Assembly (NCBI GenBank): GCA_023481105.1
Contig: JAMCWK010000104.1
Span: 1 to 55,868, forward strand
DNA length: 55,868 nt
Direction of reading: 5' to 3'
Origin: Acidobacteriota bacterium
GTDB taxonomy: Bacteria > Acidobacteriota > Terriglobia > Acidiferrales > UBA7541
Positions within the stretch are counted from its first letter, which is position 1. Each line of letters begins with the position of its first letter. The notes under the pieces are model-generated. The model was not told where the DNA came from, ran no database searches, and worked only from the letters and a program-made list of their open reading frames with translations. The position numbers and the translations under genes are program-made. Positions 27,064 to 36,754 of the stretch are shown here, piece after piece.

Positions 27064-28857
27064 ATGAACAACCGCCCCATTCCCAAGTGGATTCACTGGC
27101 TTGTGCTCCTCGTGATTCTGGGCCAGCTCGGCGCCCTCGGCCTGATGTTGGCCGGACGCCTGCACGGCCCGCAGCGCAACCTCGTGCCTCAGGCGCTGCT
27201 CGGCGGCGCCATGGCGCTGTTCGTTCTGGCGGGCTTTGTGCTTCGTAATCACGGCGAGTCGCTGCGGCCCGCGCCGGCGCGCATCGGCATTGTCGCGCTC
27301 ACCGTGCTGGCGTTTGCGCTTTGCGGGCTTTACTTTGTGCGCAACCGCGCCATTCTGACTCTTCCTTACGACCTGGGGGGATGGTCGGAATCTTACTTCC
27401 TCACGGACATCATCAAGTGGAACACCGGCACACCGCTTTACACGGCGCCGGACGACAGTAATTCCGGCACGTACACGCCGGGCGCCGCGGCGATCAGCCA
27501 TTTTCTTGCCAGTTTGATGGGCAAGGCGCAGTCCGTCCGCACCTACCGTTTTCTGCTGCAACTATACCTCGCGATAGCCGCGCTCTTCGCCGGGGCCGCT
27601 GCGTGGAACCTCCTGCGCTTGTCGGACCCGGAGCGCTTTTCGCGCTATTCGCGATGGTGGCTGCCGTTTTTTGTGCTGGCCTCGTTTCTCATCGCCACGA
27701 ACCCGGAAACCAACGCCTTCAACATTTTTCTTCACAACGATCCGTTGAGCGTTTTAGCCGCCACGATTGGGTTTTGGGTCCTGACGAAGTTCGCGCTTTC
27801 CCAGAATCCGCGCTGGCTGGTGATGATGGCCGTGCTCCCGGCTTTGGCATATCTGGCCAAGCAATTTCTGGCGCTCTTTGCCGCCATCTACGTGGTGTAC
27901 CTGTGGCTGGACGGCAAATCATCCCTGCGCCGCGTGATCACATTCGGTGCGATTACCTTTGCGATCCTTGCCGCAACCATCCTCGGCGGCCTGCTGATCT
28001 GGGGCGACGCCTACCGCTACTGGGTTTTCGAAGTCATGGGCTCGCATACCGTTTCTTTCATCAAGCTCAACGAGCGCTTCGCCGATGCGGCGTGGAATAT
28101 TCTGCTGGGATTGCTTGGCGGCCTGGTCCTGCTTCGCGGCGAGCGGTCTTCTCGGCTCCTGCCGCTTTGGGTCGGCTGGCTGATGATGACGCTCGGCGGC
28201 ATGTACACCTCTGGCATCACTTATTTGCCGACGCACCTGGGCCCGGCCTCGATGGTCGGCGGATGTTTTGCGCTCGCGGCGCTGGCCATGCTGTGGCCTT
28301 CGTCCGACGAAGCGGATGCTAGGCCCGCCCTGCAATGGCTTCAGGTTGCTGTCGGCTGCCTTGCCGTGCTTTCAGTTTTCGCTGGCATGGGATTTACGCA
28401 CAGCGGCCGGCTTCCACTCGATGCGGACCTCCAGCGCTACGTCCGCGCAATCGAGCACGAATTCAATGGCGTGCCCGCGGACCGCGTCCTGCTGGACATG
28501 GGAGAATGGGTCTACCTGCGCGAAAACGTGCTGGCAAAGGACCGCATGGCCATCTTGAACACGCACCGCACGCCGCACTATGGTTTGCTTGACCGCATCC
28601 GCAACCACGCTTACGACAGAATTCTCGTTCATGTTTTGAGTGACGGTGCGTATTCCTATGAACTCGGCGGCGAGCGCGACATCCAGAAAGAATTGCTGGC
28701 CTACTATCGCCCCGTGCGGCGCATCGCCGGAATCAAAAACATGGATCGCTGGCTTTTCTACGACATGGCCATGTCGGAGATTGTCGTCCTCGAGCCCATT
28801 CCTCCGCCGCAGAGCGAGCCGGCCAATCCTGCATCGGACGCTTCTCAGAAGCGGTAG
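27064..28857 (+). CDS. polytopic membrane protein, probable GT-C-type glycosyltransferase
   Basis: 597 residues with about 12 membrane segments and a C-terminal soluble part of about 130 residues. A loop after the third segment reads GGWSESYFLTDIIKWNTG and TYTPGAA, in the place where polyprenyl-phosphate-dependent GT-C enzymes carry their acidic catalytic motif and YxPG; the classical DE pair is replaced by E. I infer a lipid-linked sugar transferase, but no family signature is decisive. The ATG at 27064 follows the epimerase stop by 23 bases; the frame runs upstream inside that gene without support. Confidence 0.7.
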   Translation: MNNRPIPKWIHWLVLLVILGQLGALGLMLAGRLHGPQRNLVPQALLGGAMALFVLAGFVLRNHGESLRPAPARIGIVALTVLAFALCGLYFVRNRAILTLPYDLGGWSESYFLTDIIKWNTGTPLYTAPDDSNSGTYTPGAAAISHFLASLMGKAQSVRTYRFLLQLYLAIAALFAGAAAWNLLRLSDPERFSRYSRWWLPFFVLASFLIATNPETNAFNIFLHNDPLSVLAATIGFWVLTKFALSQNPRWLVMMAVLPALAYLAKQFLALFAAIYVVYLWLDGKSSLRRVITFGAITFAILAATILGGLLIWGDAYRYWVFEVMGSHTVSFIKLNERFADAAWNILLGLLGGLVLLRGERSSRLLPLWVGWLMMTLGGMYTSGITYLPTHLGPASMVGGCFALAALAMLWPSSDEADARPALQWLQVAVGCLAVLSVFAGMGFTHSGRLPLDADLQRYVRAIEHEFNGVPADRVLLDMGEWVYLRENVLAKDRMAILNTHRTPHYGLLDRIRNHAYDRILVHVLSDGAYSYELGGERDIQKELLAYYRPVRRIAGIKNMDRWLFYDMAMSEIVVLEPIPPPQSEPANPASDASQKR

Positions 28858-29115
28858 GCGCTTGCGTTAAACCCTGCCAGGCTCATCAGGCAAATGTGCC
28901 CTTCGCTGGCCTCTGTTTGGTCTTGGCTGTCTGGCCGCGCAGATTCCCTTCGCTCCCCTCAGCGCGGTACCTCCTCCATTCGTAACCGTTGGAAAGTCCC
29001 CTTGCTCTTTTCGCGTCCGGCCGATGGCCGCCCGTGCATGATTCGGATACAATGAGCGATTCGCGAGGCTGGCAAACAGAAACGAAACACGTCGGCAAGA
29101 CTCCAGGAGGCGCTG
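28858..29115. other. intergenic region before GT2 gene
   Basis: 258 bases with no gene seen. A TACAAT -10-like hexamer lies at 29048-29053, about 60 bases before the GT2 start, without a clear -35. Confidence 0.35.
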
Positions 29116-29832
29116 GTGCCGCACAAGGTAAGCATAGTCATTCCCGCCAAAAACGAGGAAATGAACATCGGATTGGTGCTGGATGACCTGAACAAAACCA
29201 TCGCGGCGATCTCCGGCTACACATTTGAAGTCATCGTAGTGGACGACAAGTCCTCTGACCACACCGGCGAAGTCAGCGCGGCGCGTGGAGCCAAAGTGAT
29301 ACGCAACACCGGGCCATCCGGCAAAGGGCGGGCGCTGCGCGTCGGCTTTGAAAATGCTACCGGCGAAATCTTCATCATGATGGACGCGGACTACTCCCAT
29401 CGCGCCGAGGAAATCCCCCGCTTCCTGGAGGCCTTTCAAAGTAACGTCGGGCTGGTGATTGGCTCGCGGATTTTCGGCGGCAGCGACGAGTACACCCGCG
29501 TGCGCGCCTTTGGAAATATCTTCCTCACCGGCGCCTTGGGCATGTTTCTCGGCCGCTATCTCTCCGACGCGCTGAACGGCTTCAAAGCCTTTCGCCGCGA
29601 AGTGTGGGATAGCTTCCACTACACCTCCAGCACCTTCGAAATTGAAATTGAGTTGATCGCCAACACGCTGCGCAAAGGGCTGAGCGTGGTGGAAGTGAGC
29701 AGCCACGAGCGCGCCCGCCTGGGTGGCGAGCCCAAAAGCCGCGTGGTGCGCCACGGCACCCGCTTTCTCCTGCGCATCATCTCCGAATGGATGCGCAACA
29801 AGGGCATGCTGTCCTCCAACGCTAAATCCTGA
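29116..29832 (+). CDS. family 2 glycosyltransferase (dolichyl/polyprenyl-phosphate sugar synthase-like)
   Basis: 238 residues. GTG start six bases after a consensus AGGAGG. GT-A fold: IVIPAKNEEMNIG, VIVVDDKSSD, the metal-binding DxD in MMDADYSHRAEE, and DALNGFKAFRRE. No membrane segment at the C terminus, so it resembles the soluble DPM1-type catalytic part. Such enzymes make polyprenyl-phosphate sugar, the donor for GT-C transferases; the polytopic protein just upstream is a plausible user. Confidence 0.9.
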   Translation: MPHKVSIVIPAKNEEMNIGLVLDDLNKTIAAISGYTFEVIVVDDKSSDHTGEVSAARGAKVIRNTGPSGKGRALRVGFENATGEIFIMMDADYSHRAEEIPRFLEAFQSNVGLVIGSRIFGGSDEYTRVRAFGNIFLTGALGMFLGRYLSDALNGFKAFRREVWDSFHYTSSTFEIEIELIANTLRKGLSVVEVSSHERARLGGEPKSRVVRHGTRFLLRIISEWMRNKGMLSSNAKS

Positions 29833-29862
29833 CCAGTTTTCTGTGGAGAAGTTTTCCGGGGC

Positions 29863-31749
29863 CTAGGGGGCCTGCTTGCTGCCGGCAGCCGTATTCGCTT
29901 TTTGCGCGGCCCACTCTTTTGCTTGCGGCACCCACGCCGCCAATTTTTCTGTGAGCTGCTTGACCACCTCGCGGCCTTCTTCCGACTGGGCAAGGTTGTT
30001 CAATTCGCCCGGATCCTTGTGCCAGTCGTAAAGCTCAATCTTGCCGTCCTGCTGCACGATCAAGTGCCATTGCCCGGCGATCAGCGACTTCACCCAGCCC
30101 TGTTTTACTGGCCAGTGCTTGTCCGCTCCGGGGTTTCTTCCTTTGTCCACCTCTCCCAAAATCAGTTCTTCTGCGCAATTTCCTCCGGTCCAGCACTCAG
30201 AAAGTGGCGCGCCAGGAAACTCGCCGGCGGCGCCGCCCGACAATTGCATGATGGTGGCCGGCAATTTGAACAAGCTCACCGGATCGGCGACTCGCGTTCC
30301 TTCCGGCGCTTTCCCGGGCATGCGAATCATCAGCGGCACGCGGAGCTGCTCCGTGTACAGGCTGATGCGGTGGCCGATCAATTGATGTTCGCCGATGGAC
30401 TCTCCGTGGTCGGAAACGATGATGACGAGCAGATCCTTTTCCAGCCCGCGCGCGGCCAGCCCGTCGAACAGTCGTTTCAGCTCGGAGTCCAGGTACGCCA
30501 CCATGGCGTCGTACACTCCGTCCAGATACTCGATTTCCTGCGGGTCAAAGGGGTCCTGGCGAATCGCGGTCTCAAAGTCCACGCGCGAGCGCCCCCGCGC
30601 AAACTTCTGCATGAATTCTCTCGGCGGGTCGTTCGGCAGGTGCGTCTCCATGTAGTTGAGAAAGGCAAAGAAGGGGCGGTCGCGGTGCTGGTCCACCCAG
30701 CTCAGAAAGCGCTGGTTCACTTCCGAAGCGGGCATGTGTTCGCGCGGCATATAGCGCGCGAAGAACTTCGCCACCACGAGGCTTTGCAACTTGCGTCCCA
30801 GCATGGTCCGCGTCGCGGAGTCCCACCAGCCAGTAAAAAGATTTTCGTAACGGTGGAACCCGCGCCCCATGCCGAAGGGCCGCGTGGCCAGCGCATTGTT
30901 GGCCACCACACCCACCGTGCTGTATCCGCGCGCCGCCATGGCTTGTGCGATGGTCGGGAAGCGGCCGTCATACGGCTCCAAGGTGGCCCCGTGCTCGAAG
31001 GGCATTTTGCCCGTGAAAAAAGTCACGTGCGAGGGCAGCGTCCACGGCGCGTTGGCAAAGGCTTTTTCAAAGACCACGGATCTAGTGGCGAACGAATCCA
31101 GGAACGGCGTGGTCCCCCGCGTGCTCCCGTACGCGCCCAGCCGGTCCATGCGCAGCGTATCCAGCACGATGAGCAGGACATTCGGCGCGCCAGCCGGAGC
31201 CGCCGCAAGTTTGCGATCCTCGTATTTCTCATACATCCAGTCGCCGCTGGCCGCCGCGCATCCCACCACCACGGCCAGCACCATCACTTTCACTACGCTG
31301 CGCCGCACAAATCCCATCCAGCCCGCTTCGTTGCGCGCCAGCAGGCGCGCCACCACCACTCCCAGACCCAGCGACAACATCAGCGCGCCGCGCTCCCGCA
31401 AGCGCCCGGACATGGAGACAAACACGTACCAGCCCAGCGAGCCGAAAACCACGTGTGTGGCGAACAGCCAGCGCGCCGGCCGCCACCACGCCAGCACCAC
31501 CCACAGCCCAATGCCGGCCACCAGAAACACCGCCACATCCATCAGCGTGGCTGCCCACAGGATGTTCTGATCCACGGCCGTGGCCTTGATATTCCACGTC
31601 AGCAGTCCAGCGGTTTGCAGGAGAAGGAAACTCGCTCCCTCCAGCAGCCCCACGACGACACCGAACCACAAAGTCAGCGCCAGCAAATCGCTGGTGCGGT
31701 AGGGCACGCCCGCTGCGGCCGGTGCTTTTGCAGTTGCTGGACTGGTCAT
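29863..31749 (-). CDS. membrane-anchored sulfatase-fold hydrolase/transferase, paralogue 1
   Basis: 628 residues. The first ~170 residues hold about four to five membrane segments, followed by a periplasmic alkaline-phosphatase/sulfatase domain: metal-binding LLIVLDTLRMDRLG, the nucleophile region NAPWTLPSH, IIVSDHGESIGEH, and a C-terminal YDWHKDPGELNNLA. The Cys/Ser that becomes formylglycine in true sulfatases (C/S-x-P-S-R) is Thr here (T-L-P-S-H), as in phosphotransferases of this fold, so sulfate ester cleavage is doubtful. Third gene of a minus-strand operon of three paralogues of nearly equal length. ATG at 31749 is six bases after GAGGTG. Confidence 0.86.
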   Translation of the reverse strand: MTSPATAKAPAAAGVPYRTSDLLALTLWFGVVVGLLEGASFLLLQTAGLLTWNIKATAVDQNILWAATLMDVAVFLVAGIGLWVVLAWWRPARWLFATHVVFGSLGWYVFVSMSGRLRERGALMLSLGLGVVVARLLARNEAGWMGFVRRSVVKVMVLAVVVGCAAASGDWMYEKYEDRKLAAAPAGAPNVLLIVLDTLRMDRLGAYGSTRGTTPFLDSFATRSVVFEKAFANAPWTLPSHVTFFTGKMPFEHGATLEPYDGRFPTIAQAMAARGYSTVGVVANNALATRPFGMGRGFHRYENLFTGWWDSATRTMLGRKLQSLVVAKFFARYMPREHMPASEVNQRFLSWVDQHRDRPFFAFLNYMETHLPNDPPREFMQKFARGRSRVDFETAIRQDPFDPQEIEYLDGVYDAMVAYLDSELKRLFDGLAARGLEKDLLVIIVSDHGESIGEHQLIGHRISLYTEQLRVPLMIRMPGKAPEGTRVADPVSLFKLPATIMQLSGGAAGEFPGAPLSECWTGGNCAEELILGEVDKGRNPGADKHWPVKQGWVKSLIAGQWHLIVQQDGKIELYDWHKDPGELNNLAQSEEGREVVKQLTEKLAAWVPQAKEWAAQKANTAAGSKQAP

Positions 31750-31779
31750 CCAATTCACCTCGATGGGTTCATGAGTTCG

Positions 31780-33666
31780 TCAGTTTGCTTTCTTTGCCGC
31801 CAAAGCGTTTTCCTGGGACGCGCCCATGCGCATGCGTTTTTCCCGCACGCGCAGCAAGAAATCCGCCACCACTTTCTGTCCTTCCGGCGTGTCCGCCAGG
31901 TTCTGCAATTGCGCGCGGTCTTTTTTTGCGTCGTAGAGCTGCGGCGCCTGCTTCTCGTGGTAGATGAAATACCAGTCCGGGCTCTGGATGGCCTTCAACG
32001 CGCCGCTGTAGCAAGGGATGTATGGCCGGTTGCGTTCCGGGCAAGCCGCCAGCTCGGCCCACGGGTACGGCCAATCCGTGGGCGGAACTTCTTGCTCCCA
32101 AAGCGGCGCCAGCGAAGGCCCGGGAAACGCGCTGGAATCGCCTGCGCCTGTTAGCTCCATCACCGTCGCTGGCAACGACGCCAGCGAAACCGGCGTCTCC
32201 ACGCGCCGGCCCGCGCCGATTTTTTCCGGCCAGCGCACAATCAGCGGCACGCGCAACACCGGCTCCCACATGGAATGCGCGCGCCCGAAATCGTTGTGCT
32301 CCCCAAACATTTCTCCGTGGTCTGCCGTCACGATGACGATGGTATTTCGTCCCAGGCCGTTCTGATCGAGCCGCTCGAGCAGGCGGCTGATTTCTTCATC
32401 CACATAGCGCACCGCGCCGTCATACGCGGCGATGCCGTCGGCTACCACATCAGGCGGCGCGGGTTTGGTGCCAAAACTATCCAATTGCTCGTTAAACGCT
32501 TCCCCGGCGTTTTCGTTCGTGGTGAACGCCGTGCGGTAGGGAGGCGGCGGCACCAGAGGCGGGTGCGTGTCGAAATAGTTCAGAAAGACGAAGAAAGGCG
32601 TCTCCGGCTTCTCTTCAATCCACGCCAGCGCGGAGTCGTTGATGTCTGCCGCGGTGCGCCGCCCCGCCAGGTCTTCGTTGTTTACTTTGCGCAGAACGTA
32701 TTTGCGCAGCTTTTGCCCCAGCAGCGTGCGCGCCATCATGTCCACCAGGTTGTGGAAGGAATCTTCAAAGCGGATGAAGCCGCGGCCAAATCCCTGCGCG
32801 CGTGTAAAGAACAGTGTGTTGGCGGAAAACGCCGCTGTGCGATATCCGCTCGCCTGCAGCGCCTCGGGAAGCATCGGATGTCCCTTGCCCAGCGAAAATT
32901 TTTCTGCACCGTGTTCGGTGGGGAAGAGTCCCGTCAAAAGGGACGCATGCGACGGCAGTGTCCATGGCGCCGTGGTCATCGCATTTTCAAACACCACCGA
33001 TTGCTCGGCTATCTTGTCCAGCTTCGGACTCGTCTTCCGGGCATAGCCGTACAGCGTCAAATGGTCTGCGCGCAACGTGTCCACCAGAATGACCAGCACA
33101 TTAGGCGATCCCGGCGCCGCGGGCCGCAGTGCGGCGATGGCGTTGCGCTCCTGCATCCACAGACCCGTCTCGATTCCCGCGCAGGCCAGCACCGCAAACG
33201 CCGCCACCCAAATGACCGAGCGTTTCCAGAAATTCAGCGCGGCCCTTTCGTGCGCGTTGCACCACCGCGTCAGCATCACTGCCAGGCCAAGCGCCAGCAT
33301 CGCCACGCCCAACTGGCTCACGCGGCCACTGGCGGACAGCAGATCTGAGAATCCAACCAACCCGAACAGAAACACCGCCACGCTGGCCATCGGCAGCCGC
33401 GGCGCGAGCCGGCCGAGTACCGCCAGCCCGGCGGCGCCCAGCACGAAAAACAGCACGTAAAAGAGCGGCGCCACCCAGATGACCTTCACCGATGCCGCCG
33501 TCAAGCGCATCTCCCAGGAAATGCCCCCCAGCGATTGCAGCGCCGTGCGCACGATTCCTTCCAGCAGGCCGGTCACCAGCCCGAACCACGCGGCCATTGC
33601 CAGCAAATCTCGCGCACGGATTCCTTCCGGCGCCGCCTGCGCTGATGGTGTTGCCATCTGATTCAT
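31780..33666 (-). CDS. membrane-anchored sulfatase-fold hydrolase/transferase, paralogue 2
   Basis: 628 residues, same architecture as its neighbours: N-terminal block of membrane helices, then VLVILVDTLRADHLTLYGY, TAPWTLPSHASLLTG with Thr at the nucleophile position, VIVTADHGEMFGEH and a C-terminal LYDAKKDRAQLQNLA. The Asp, Asp-His and nucleophile positions needed for a binuclear-metal or Ca-dependent hydrolase are present. Second gene of the operon; 30 bases separate it from the third. Natural substrates could be phosphoglycerol-, phosphoethanolamine- or sulfo-decorated envelope lipids or glycans; not decidable. Confidence 0.86.
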   Translation of the reverse strand: MNQMATPSAQAAPEGIRARDLLAMAAWFGLVTGLLEGIVRTALQSLGGISWEMRLTAASVKVIWVAPLFYVLFFVLGAAGLAVLGRLAPRLPMASVAVFLFGLVGFSDLLSASGRVSQLGVAMLALGLAVMLTRWCNAHERAALNFWKRSVIWVAAFAVLACAGIETGLWMQERNAIAALRPAAPGSPNVLVILVDTLRADHLTLYGYARKTSPKLDKIAEQSVVFENAMTTAPWTLPSHASLLTGLFPTEHGAEKFSLGKGHPMLPEALQASGYRTAAFSANTLFFTRAQGFGRGFIRFEDSFHNLVDMMARTLLGQKLRKYVLRKVNNEDLAGRRTAADINDSALAWIEEKPETPFFVFLNYFDTHPPLVPPPPYRTAFTTNENAGEAFNEQLDSFGTKPAPPDVVADGIAAYDGAVRYVDEEISRLLERLDQNGLGRNTIVIVTADHGEMFGEHNDFGRAHSMWEPVLRVPLIVRWPEKIGAGRRVETPVSLASLPATVMELTGAGDSSAFPGPSLAPLWEQEVPPTDWPYPWAELAACPERNRPYIPCYSGALKAIQSPDWYFIYHEKQAPQLYDAKKDRAQLQNLADTPEGQKVVADFLLRVREKRMRMGASQENALAAKKAN

Positions 33667-33705
33667 CGCCTTGATTCTCTCCGCATAATTTCGGGCCGCA
33701 TGCGC

Positions 33706-35574
33706 TCAGCGCGGATGCGCCACCAGCCGCTGCTCTGAGTGCTGCGCAGAAGTCAGCCGCTTCTGCAGTTGCGCCCCATACTCCGCCGCAATGCGCGCGC
33801 CTTCCTCTGTTTTCGCCAGGTTCTGTGTTTCCTGCGCGTCCTGATTCCAGTCGAAAAGTTCCACGCCGAATTTCTGGTGCGAAATGTAATGCCACCGCGA
33901 GCTGATGATCGACTTGATGGCGCCGTGGTAGCAGGGCCATTTCTCCAGCGAGGAAAATGGGAAATGGTCTAGCTCCGACACCGCAAATAGTTCGTCGCCG
34001 GAAGTTTCGCCGCCGCTCCAGCGCGACGCCAGCGACACGCCGGGGAAAGGATGCTTTTGCACCCCGGCCATCTCGGCAATGGTGCTCGCCAGGTCTTGCA
34101 GACCGGCCACGCCGGGCACTCGCCGGTTCTCCGGAATTCTGCCGGGAAACCGCAGCAGCAGCGGCACGCGGATCTGTTCCAGGTACAATGCGCTGCGATG
34201 CCCGTCGAGTCCGTGCTCGCCCAGCGATTCGCCGTGGTCCGAGGTGATGATCACCAGCGTGTTCTGATCCAGATTGCGCTTTCGCAGTTCTTCCAGCAAG
34301 GCCCCGATTTGCGAGTCCAGATAAGCGAGTGATGCGTCATAGGAATCCAGTGCCAGCCGGCGGAATCCCGGTGACTGGTACGGATACTTCTGCGGCTTGC
34401 GCCACGCGGTTCGATCCAGCGCTTCGGGGTCGTCCGAAAACCGCGCGGCAAACTCGCGCGGCGGCCGCGTCGGCTCGTGCACTTCCATGTAATTCAGAAA
34501 CGCAAAAAAGGGCCGCGCGTCGCGCCCGTCCAGCCAGCTCAGAAACCGCTCATTGACTTCCGGCGCGCTCATGCCGGAAAAATTCTGGTACGAGTTCAAA
34601 TAGCCGCGGTAGAGCTTGTGAAACTTCAAGCCAAACGTGGAATGCGTGAAAATATCTCCCCAGCCCCAGCTCAAGTTTTTCCAGCGCTGGAATCCGCGCG
34701 ATAACCCGAACGCCGCGGAGCACATCAACTGGTTAGCGACAAACCCTCCCGTAGCGAAACCGTGTTGCGACATGATCTCCGCCAAAGTGGGAAAGCGTCC
34801 GTCGTACGGCCACAATCCGGCGCCGTGTTCGCTGGGCAGCCGTCCGGTGAAAATGGAGGTATGCGAAGGCAGCGTCCAGGAAGCGTTCGCAAACGTTTTT
34901 TCGAACAGCACGCCTTGCTTCGCAAAAGCGTCTAAGTTGGGCGTGGTCGGTCGCGGATAGCCGTAGCTGCCGACGTGGTCCGCGCGCAGCGTGTCCAGCA
35001 CAATCAGCAGCACGTTCGGCGTGTTCGCCGGCGGCTGCGGCAGCCGCGCCACTTGGACTTTTTCCCAGATGCGTTCGCCACCATTGACGCTGACCCACGC
35101 AAGCAGACAGATCAGCACCAGCGGCACGACGCTGCGCCGCATTAGCGTCAGTCGGCGCGCTGGCGCTCGCTCCATCCAGCGCCATGCCACCGCGCCCAAT
35201 CCCAACGAAAGCATAATGACGCCGCGCTCTCGTAGGCGCCCCGATGTCGAGAGCCAGCCGTAGGCCGTCAACGTCCCGAATAGCGCGGCCGCCAGCGCCG
35301 GCCAGCGGCCCCACCTCGTCAGCACCGGCAATAACACTGCTCCCAGAACCACAAATAGCAGCGTATTCACCAGCGCGCTGGCCCAGAGTATGTTCAAGTC
35401 CACGCTCGAGCTCAGCCTGCTCCAGGCCACCCACCGCGCCTGCTGTAGCGTCCATGCAAAAAAACCTTCCAGCAAGCCGCCGGCAAGACCGAACCAGGCG
35501 GCCAGCAGCAGCAATTCGTGCGGGCGTAGGTTTGCAGGAGCGCGCTCAGGCAGCGGTTGCTTGACTTGTTTCAT
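33706..35574 (-). CDS. membrane-anchored sulfatase-fold hydrolase/transferase, paralogue 3
   Basis: 622 residues from the ATG at 35574 (a TTG 12 codons upstream is possible; neither has a strong Shine-Dalgarno). N-terminal membrane helices, then LLIVLDTLRADHVGSYGYPR, NASWTLPSHTSIFTG with Thr at the nucleophile position, VIITSDHGESLGEHG and ELFDWNQDAQETQNLA. First and most upstream of the three paralogues. A small YVGPDQ membrane-protein gene lies 178 bases upstream on the same strand, mirroring the operon at 22.1-25.7 kb. Confidence 0.86.
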   Translation of the reverse strand: MKQVKQPLPERAPANLRPHELLLLAAWFGLAGGLLEGFFAWTLQQARWVAWSRLSSSVDLNILWASALVNTLLFVVLGAVLLPVLTRWGRWPALAAALFGTLTAYGWLSTSGRLRERGVIMLSLGLGAVAWRWMERAPARRLTLMRRSVVPLVLICLLAWVSVNGGERIWEKVQVARLPQPPANTPNVLLIVLDTLRADHVGSYGYPRPTTPNLDAFAKQGVLFEKTFANASWTLPSHTSIFTGRLPSEHGAGLWPYDGRFPTLAEIMSQHGFATGGFVANQLMCSAAFGLSRGFQRWKNLSWGWGDIFTHSTFGLKFHKLYRGYLNSYQNFSGMSAPEVNERFLSWLDGRDARPFFAFLNYMEVHEPTRPPREFAARFSDDPEALDRTAWRKPQKYPYQSPGFRRLALDSYDASLAYLDSQIGALLEELRKRNLDQNTLVIITSDHGESLGEHGLDGHRSALYLEQIRVPLLLRFPGRIPENRRVPGVAGLQDLASTIAEMAGVQKHPFPGVSLASRWSGGETSGDELFAVSELDHFPFSSLEKWPCYHGAIKSIISSRWHYISHQKFGVELFDWNQDAQETQNLAKTEEGARIAAEYGAQLQKRLTSAQHSEQRLVAHPR

Positions 35575-35752
35575 ATCTCTGGACCCAAAGTCAGAAATTC
35601 TCACAGGCAATGCGCGATCGGAATCTGAGGACAGCCAGAAGTTTACCTTATTTGGCGAAGGCGCATGGAGCGGGAATGGAATAGCTGTGCGCGCGCGGCA
35701 ACACGTGTCGCTGCACGAAGCTTACAGCTAGGTTGTATTTCAGGAGCGCGTC

Positions 35753-35914
35753 TCAAACCTGCGATTTGTGTTCCGCGGATCGCGAGAAAAGCCAACTAGT
35801 CAGCTTGCGGCAGCCTTGTAGCACCTTGCCCCAAAACATCAGGGCCAGGCCGAAGATAGTTCCAAAAACGCCGGAAAGTGGAATCAACTGATCGGGGCCA
35901 ACATACAAAATCAT
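35753..35914 (-). CDS. small YVGPDQ-motif membrane protein, copy B
   Basis: 53 residues, ATG at 35914 preceded by AAGGAGAGCAA, an excellent ribosome-binding site. Begins MILYVGPDQLIPLSG, then one hydrophobic helix ending in LMFWGKVLQGCRK and a polar tail. Clear paralogue of the protein at 25460-25657. It precedes three sulfatase-fold genes on the same strand. The position at the head of two different operons of the same enzyme superfamily is the strongest clue to its role. Confidence 0.8.
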   Translation of the reverse strand: MILYVGPDQLIPLSGVFGTIFGLALMFWGKVLQGCRKLTSWLFSRSAEHKSQV

Positions 35915-36297
35915 TTGCTCTCCTTGATTTGCTGCCGATGATCCCCATCATCGGCACAATTTTCTCCATTTCCCCTCAGACCAGCTGCACTGAGCCGACA
36001 CTCCAGGGGATGCAATTTGAAGACCGAGCAGGCCATTCGCCCCCGTTTCCAATCCCTTGATTCACAGGCAGTTAGCAACGCGCGCCGGCGGTTACTGCAA
36101 CTCACTTCGCTTTTCCGGCGGACGATGGGAAACTTCCTGCGCATTTGTGGAAACTCCCGGCCATCTTTTCGCCTGCCCGAGCGCGAACAATGCTAAAATT
36201 AGGTTGGTTTTTCCGCGCTTTTGCGGGCTTTTCCGCCTTTTGAATATGGCCAGCGAATTGCTCCGGCCCAGGCGGATTTTTATGAACAAAGGGACCC
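35915..36297. other. divergent intergenic region, 383 bases
   Basis: No gene seen. Contains the promoter for the sulfur-activation genes (extended -10 at 36191-36199) and presumably a minus-strand promoter for the small membrane-protein operon that I cannot place. Confidence 0.5.
36191..36199 (+). promoter_or_regulatory. extended -10 promoter of the HAD-sat-APS kinase operon
   Basis: TGC followed by TAAAAT, about 100 bases before the HAD-protein ATG. No convincing -35. The hexamer differs from consensus at one position. Confidence 0.45.
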
Positions 36298-36675
36298 ATG
36301 GCTCACAAACTCAATAATTCCCGCCGCACCATCGCGGTGGATTTCGACGGCGTCATCGCCGACTACAACGGATACAAAGGCCCCGGTGTGCTTGGCGCTC
36401 CGCGGCCCGATGTGCGCGAGGCCATGCGCACGCTGAAAAAAGAAGGCTGGAAAATCATCATCAACACCACCCGCGGCGAAGCGGAAATTTCCAAGTACCT
36501 CGCCGAGCACGGAATCCCGTACGACGAATTCAACAGCAACTCCGATTACAAGACGCAGGGAGTCAAGCCCGTCGCGGATGTTTATTGGGACGACCGCGCC
36601 GTCTGCTATTCTGGAGACGCGCGGAAAGACCTCGACGCCATTCGCAACTTCAAGACCTGGAGCGGGCGCGAATAA
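36298..36675 (+). CDS. small HAD-superfamily protein
   Basis: 125 residues, a cap-less HAD fold: motif I DFDGV (D15, D17), motif II T57/T58 in IIINTTRG, K90 and motif IV D98-D99 (YWDDRAV). All four HAD motifs are visible, so a phosphatase is likely. It starts a plus-strand set followed by ATP sulfurylase and APS kinase, which raises the possibility of a housekeeping phosphatase for that pathway, for example on a nucleotide by-product. That link rests on position only. Confidence 0.82.
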   Translation: MAHKLNNSRRTIAVDFDGVIADYNGYKGPGVLGAPRPDVREAMRTLKKEGWKIIINTTRGEAEISKYLAEHGIPYDEFNSNSDYKTQGVKPVADVYWDDRAVCYSGDARKDLDAIRNFKTWSGRE

Positions 36676-36754
36676 TTTCCCTGGCGGCGGGTCCGCCTCG
36701 GGCGGATCTTGCCGCGCACCAAAAAAATCCTATCGAAGGCGGACTCGTAAAAGA

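Noticed and set aside
29863..35574. Formylglycine-dependent sulfatases
   Set aside because: The residue that must be Cys or Ser is Thr in all three, and no sulfatase-maturing enzyme is nearby (the radical SAM protein at 20-21.6 kb lacks the SPASM-type Cys-rich tail).
36692..36706. Riboswitch in front of ATP sulfurylase
   Set aside because: Only a simple six-base hairpin is visible; no conserved SAM- or other sulfur-related riboswitch core.
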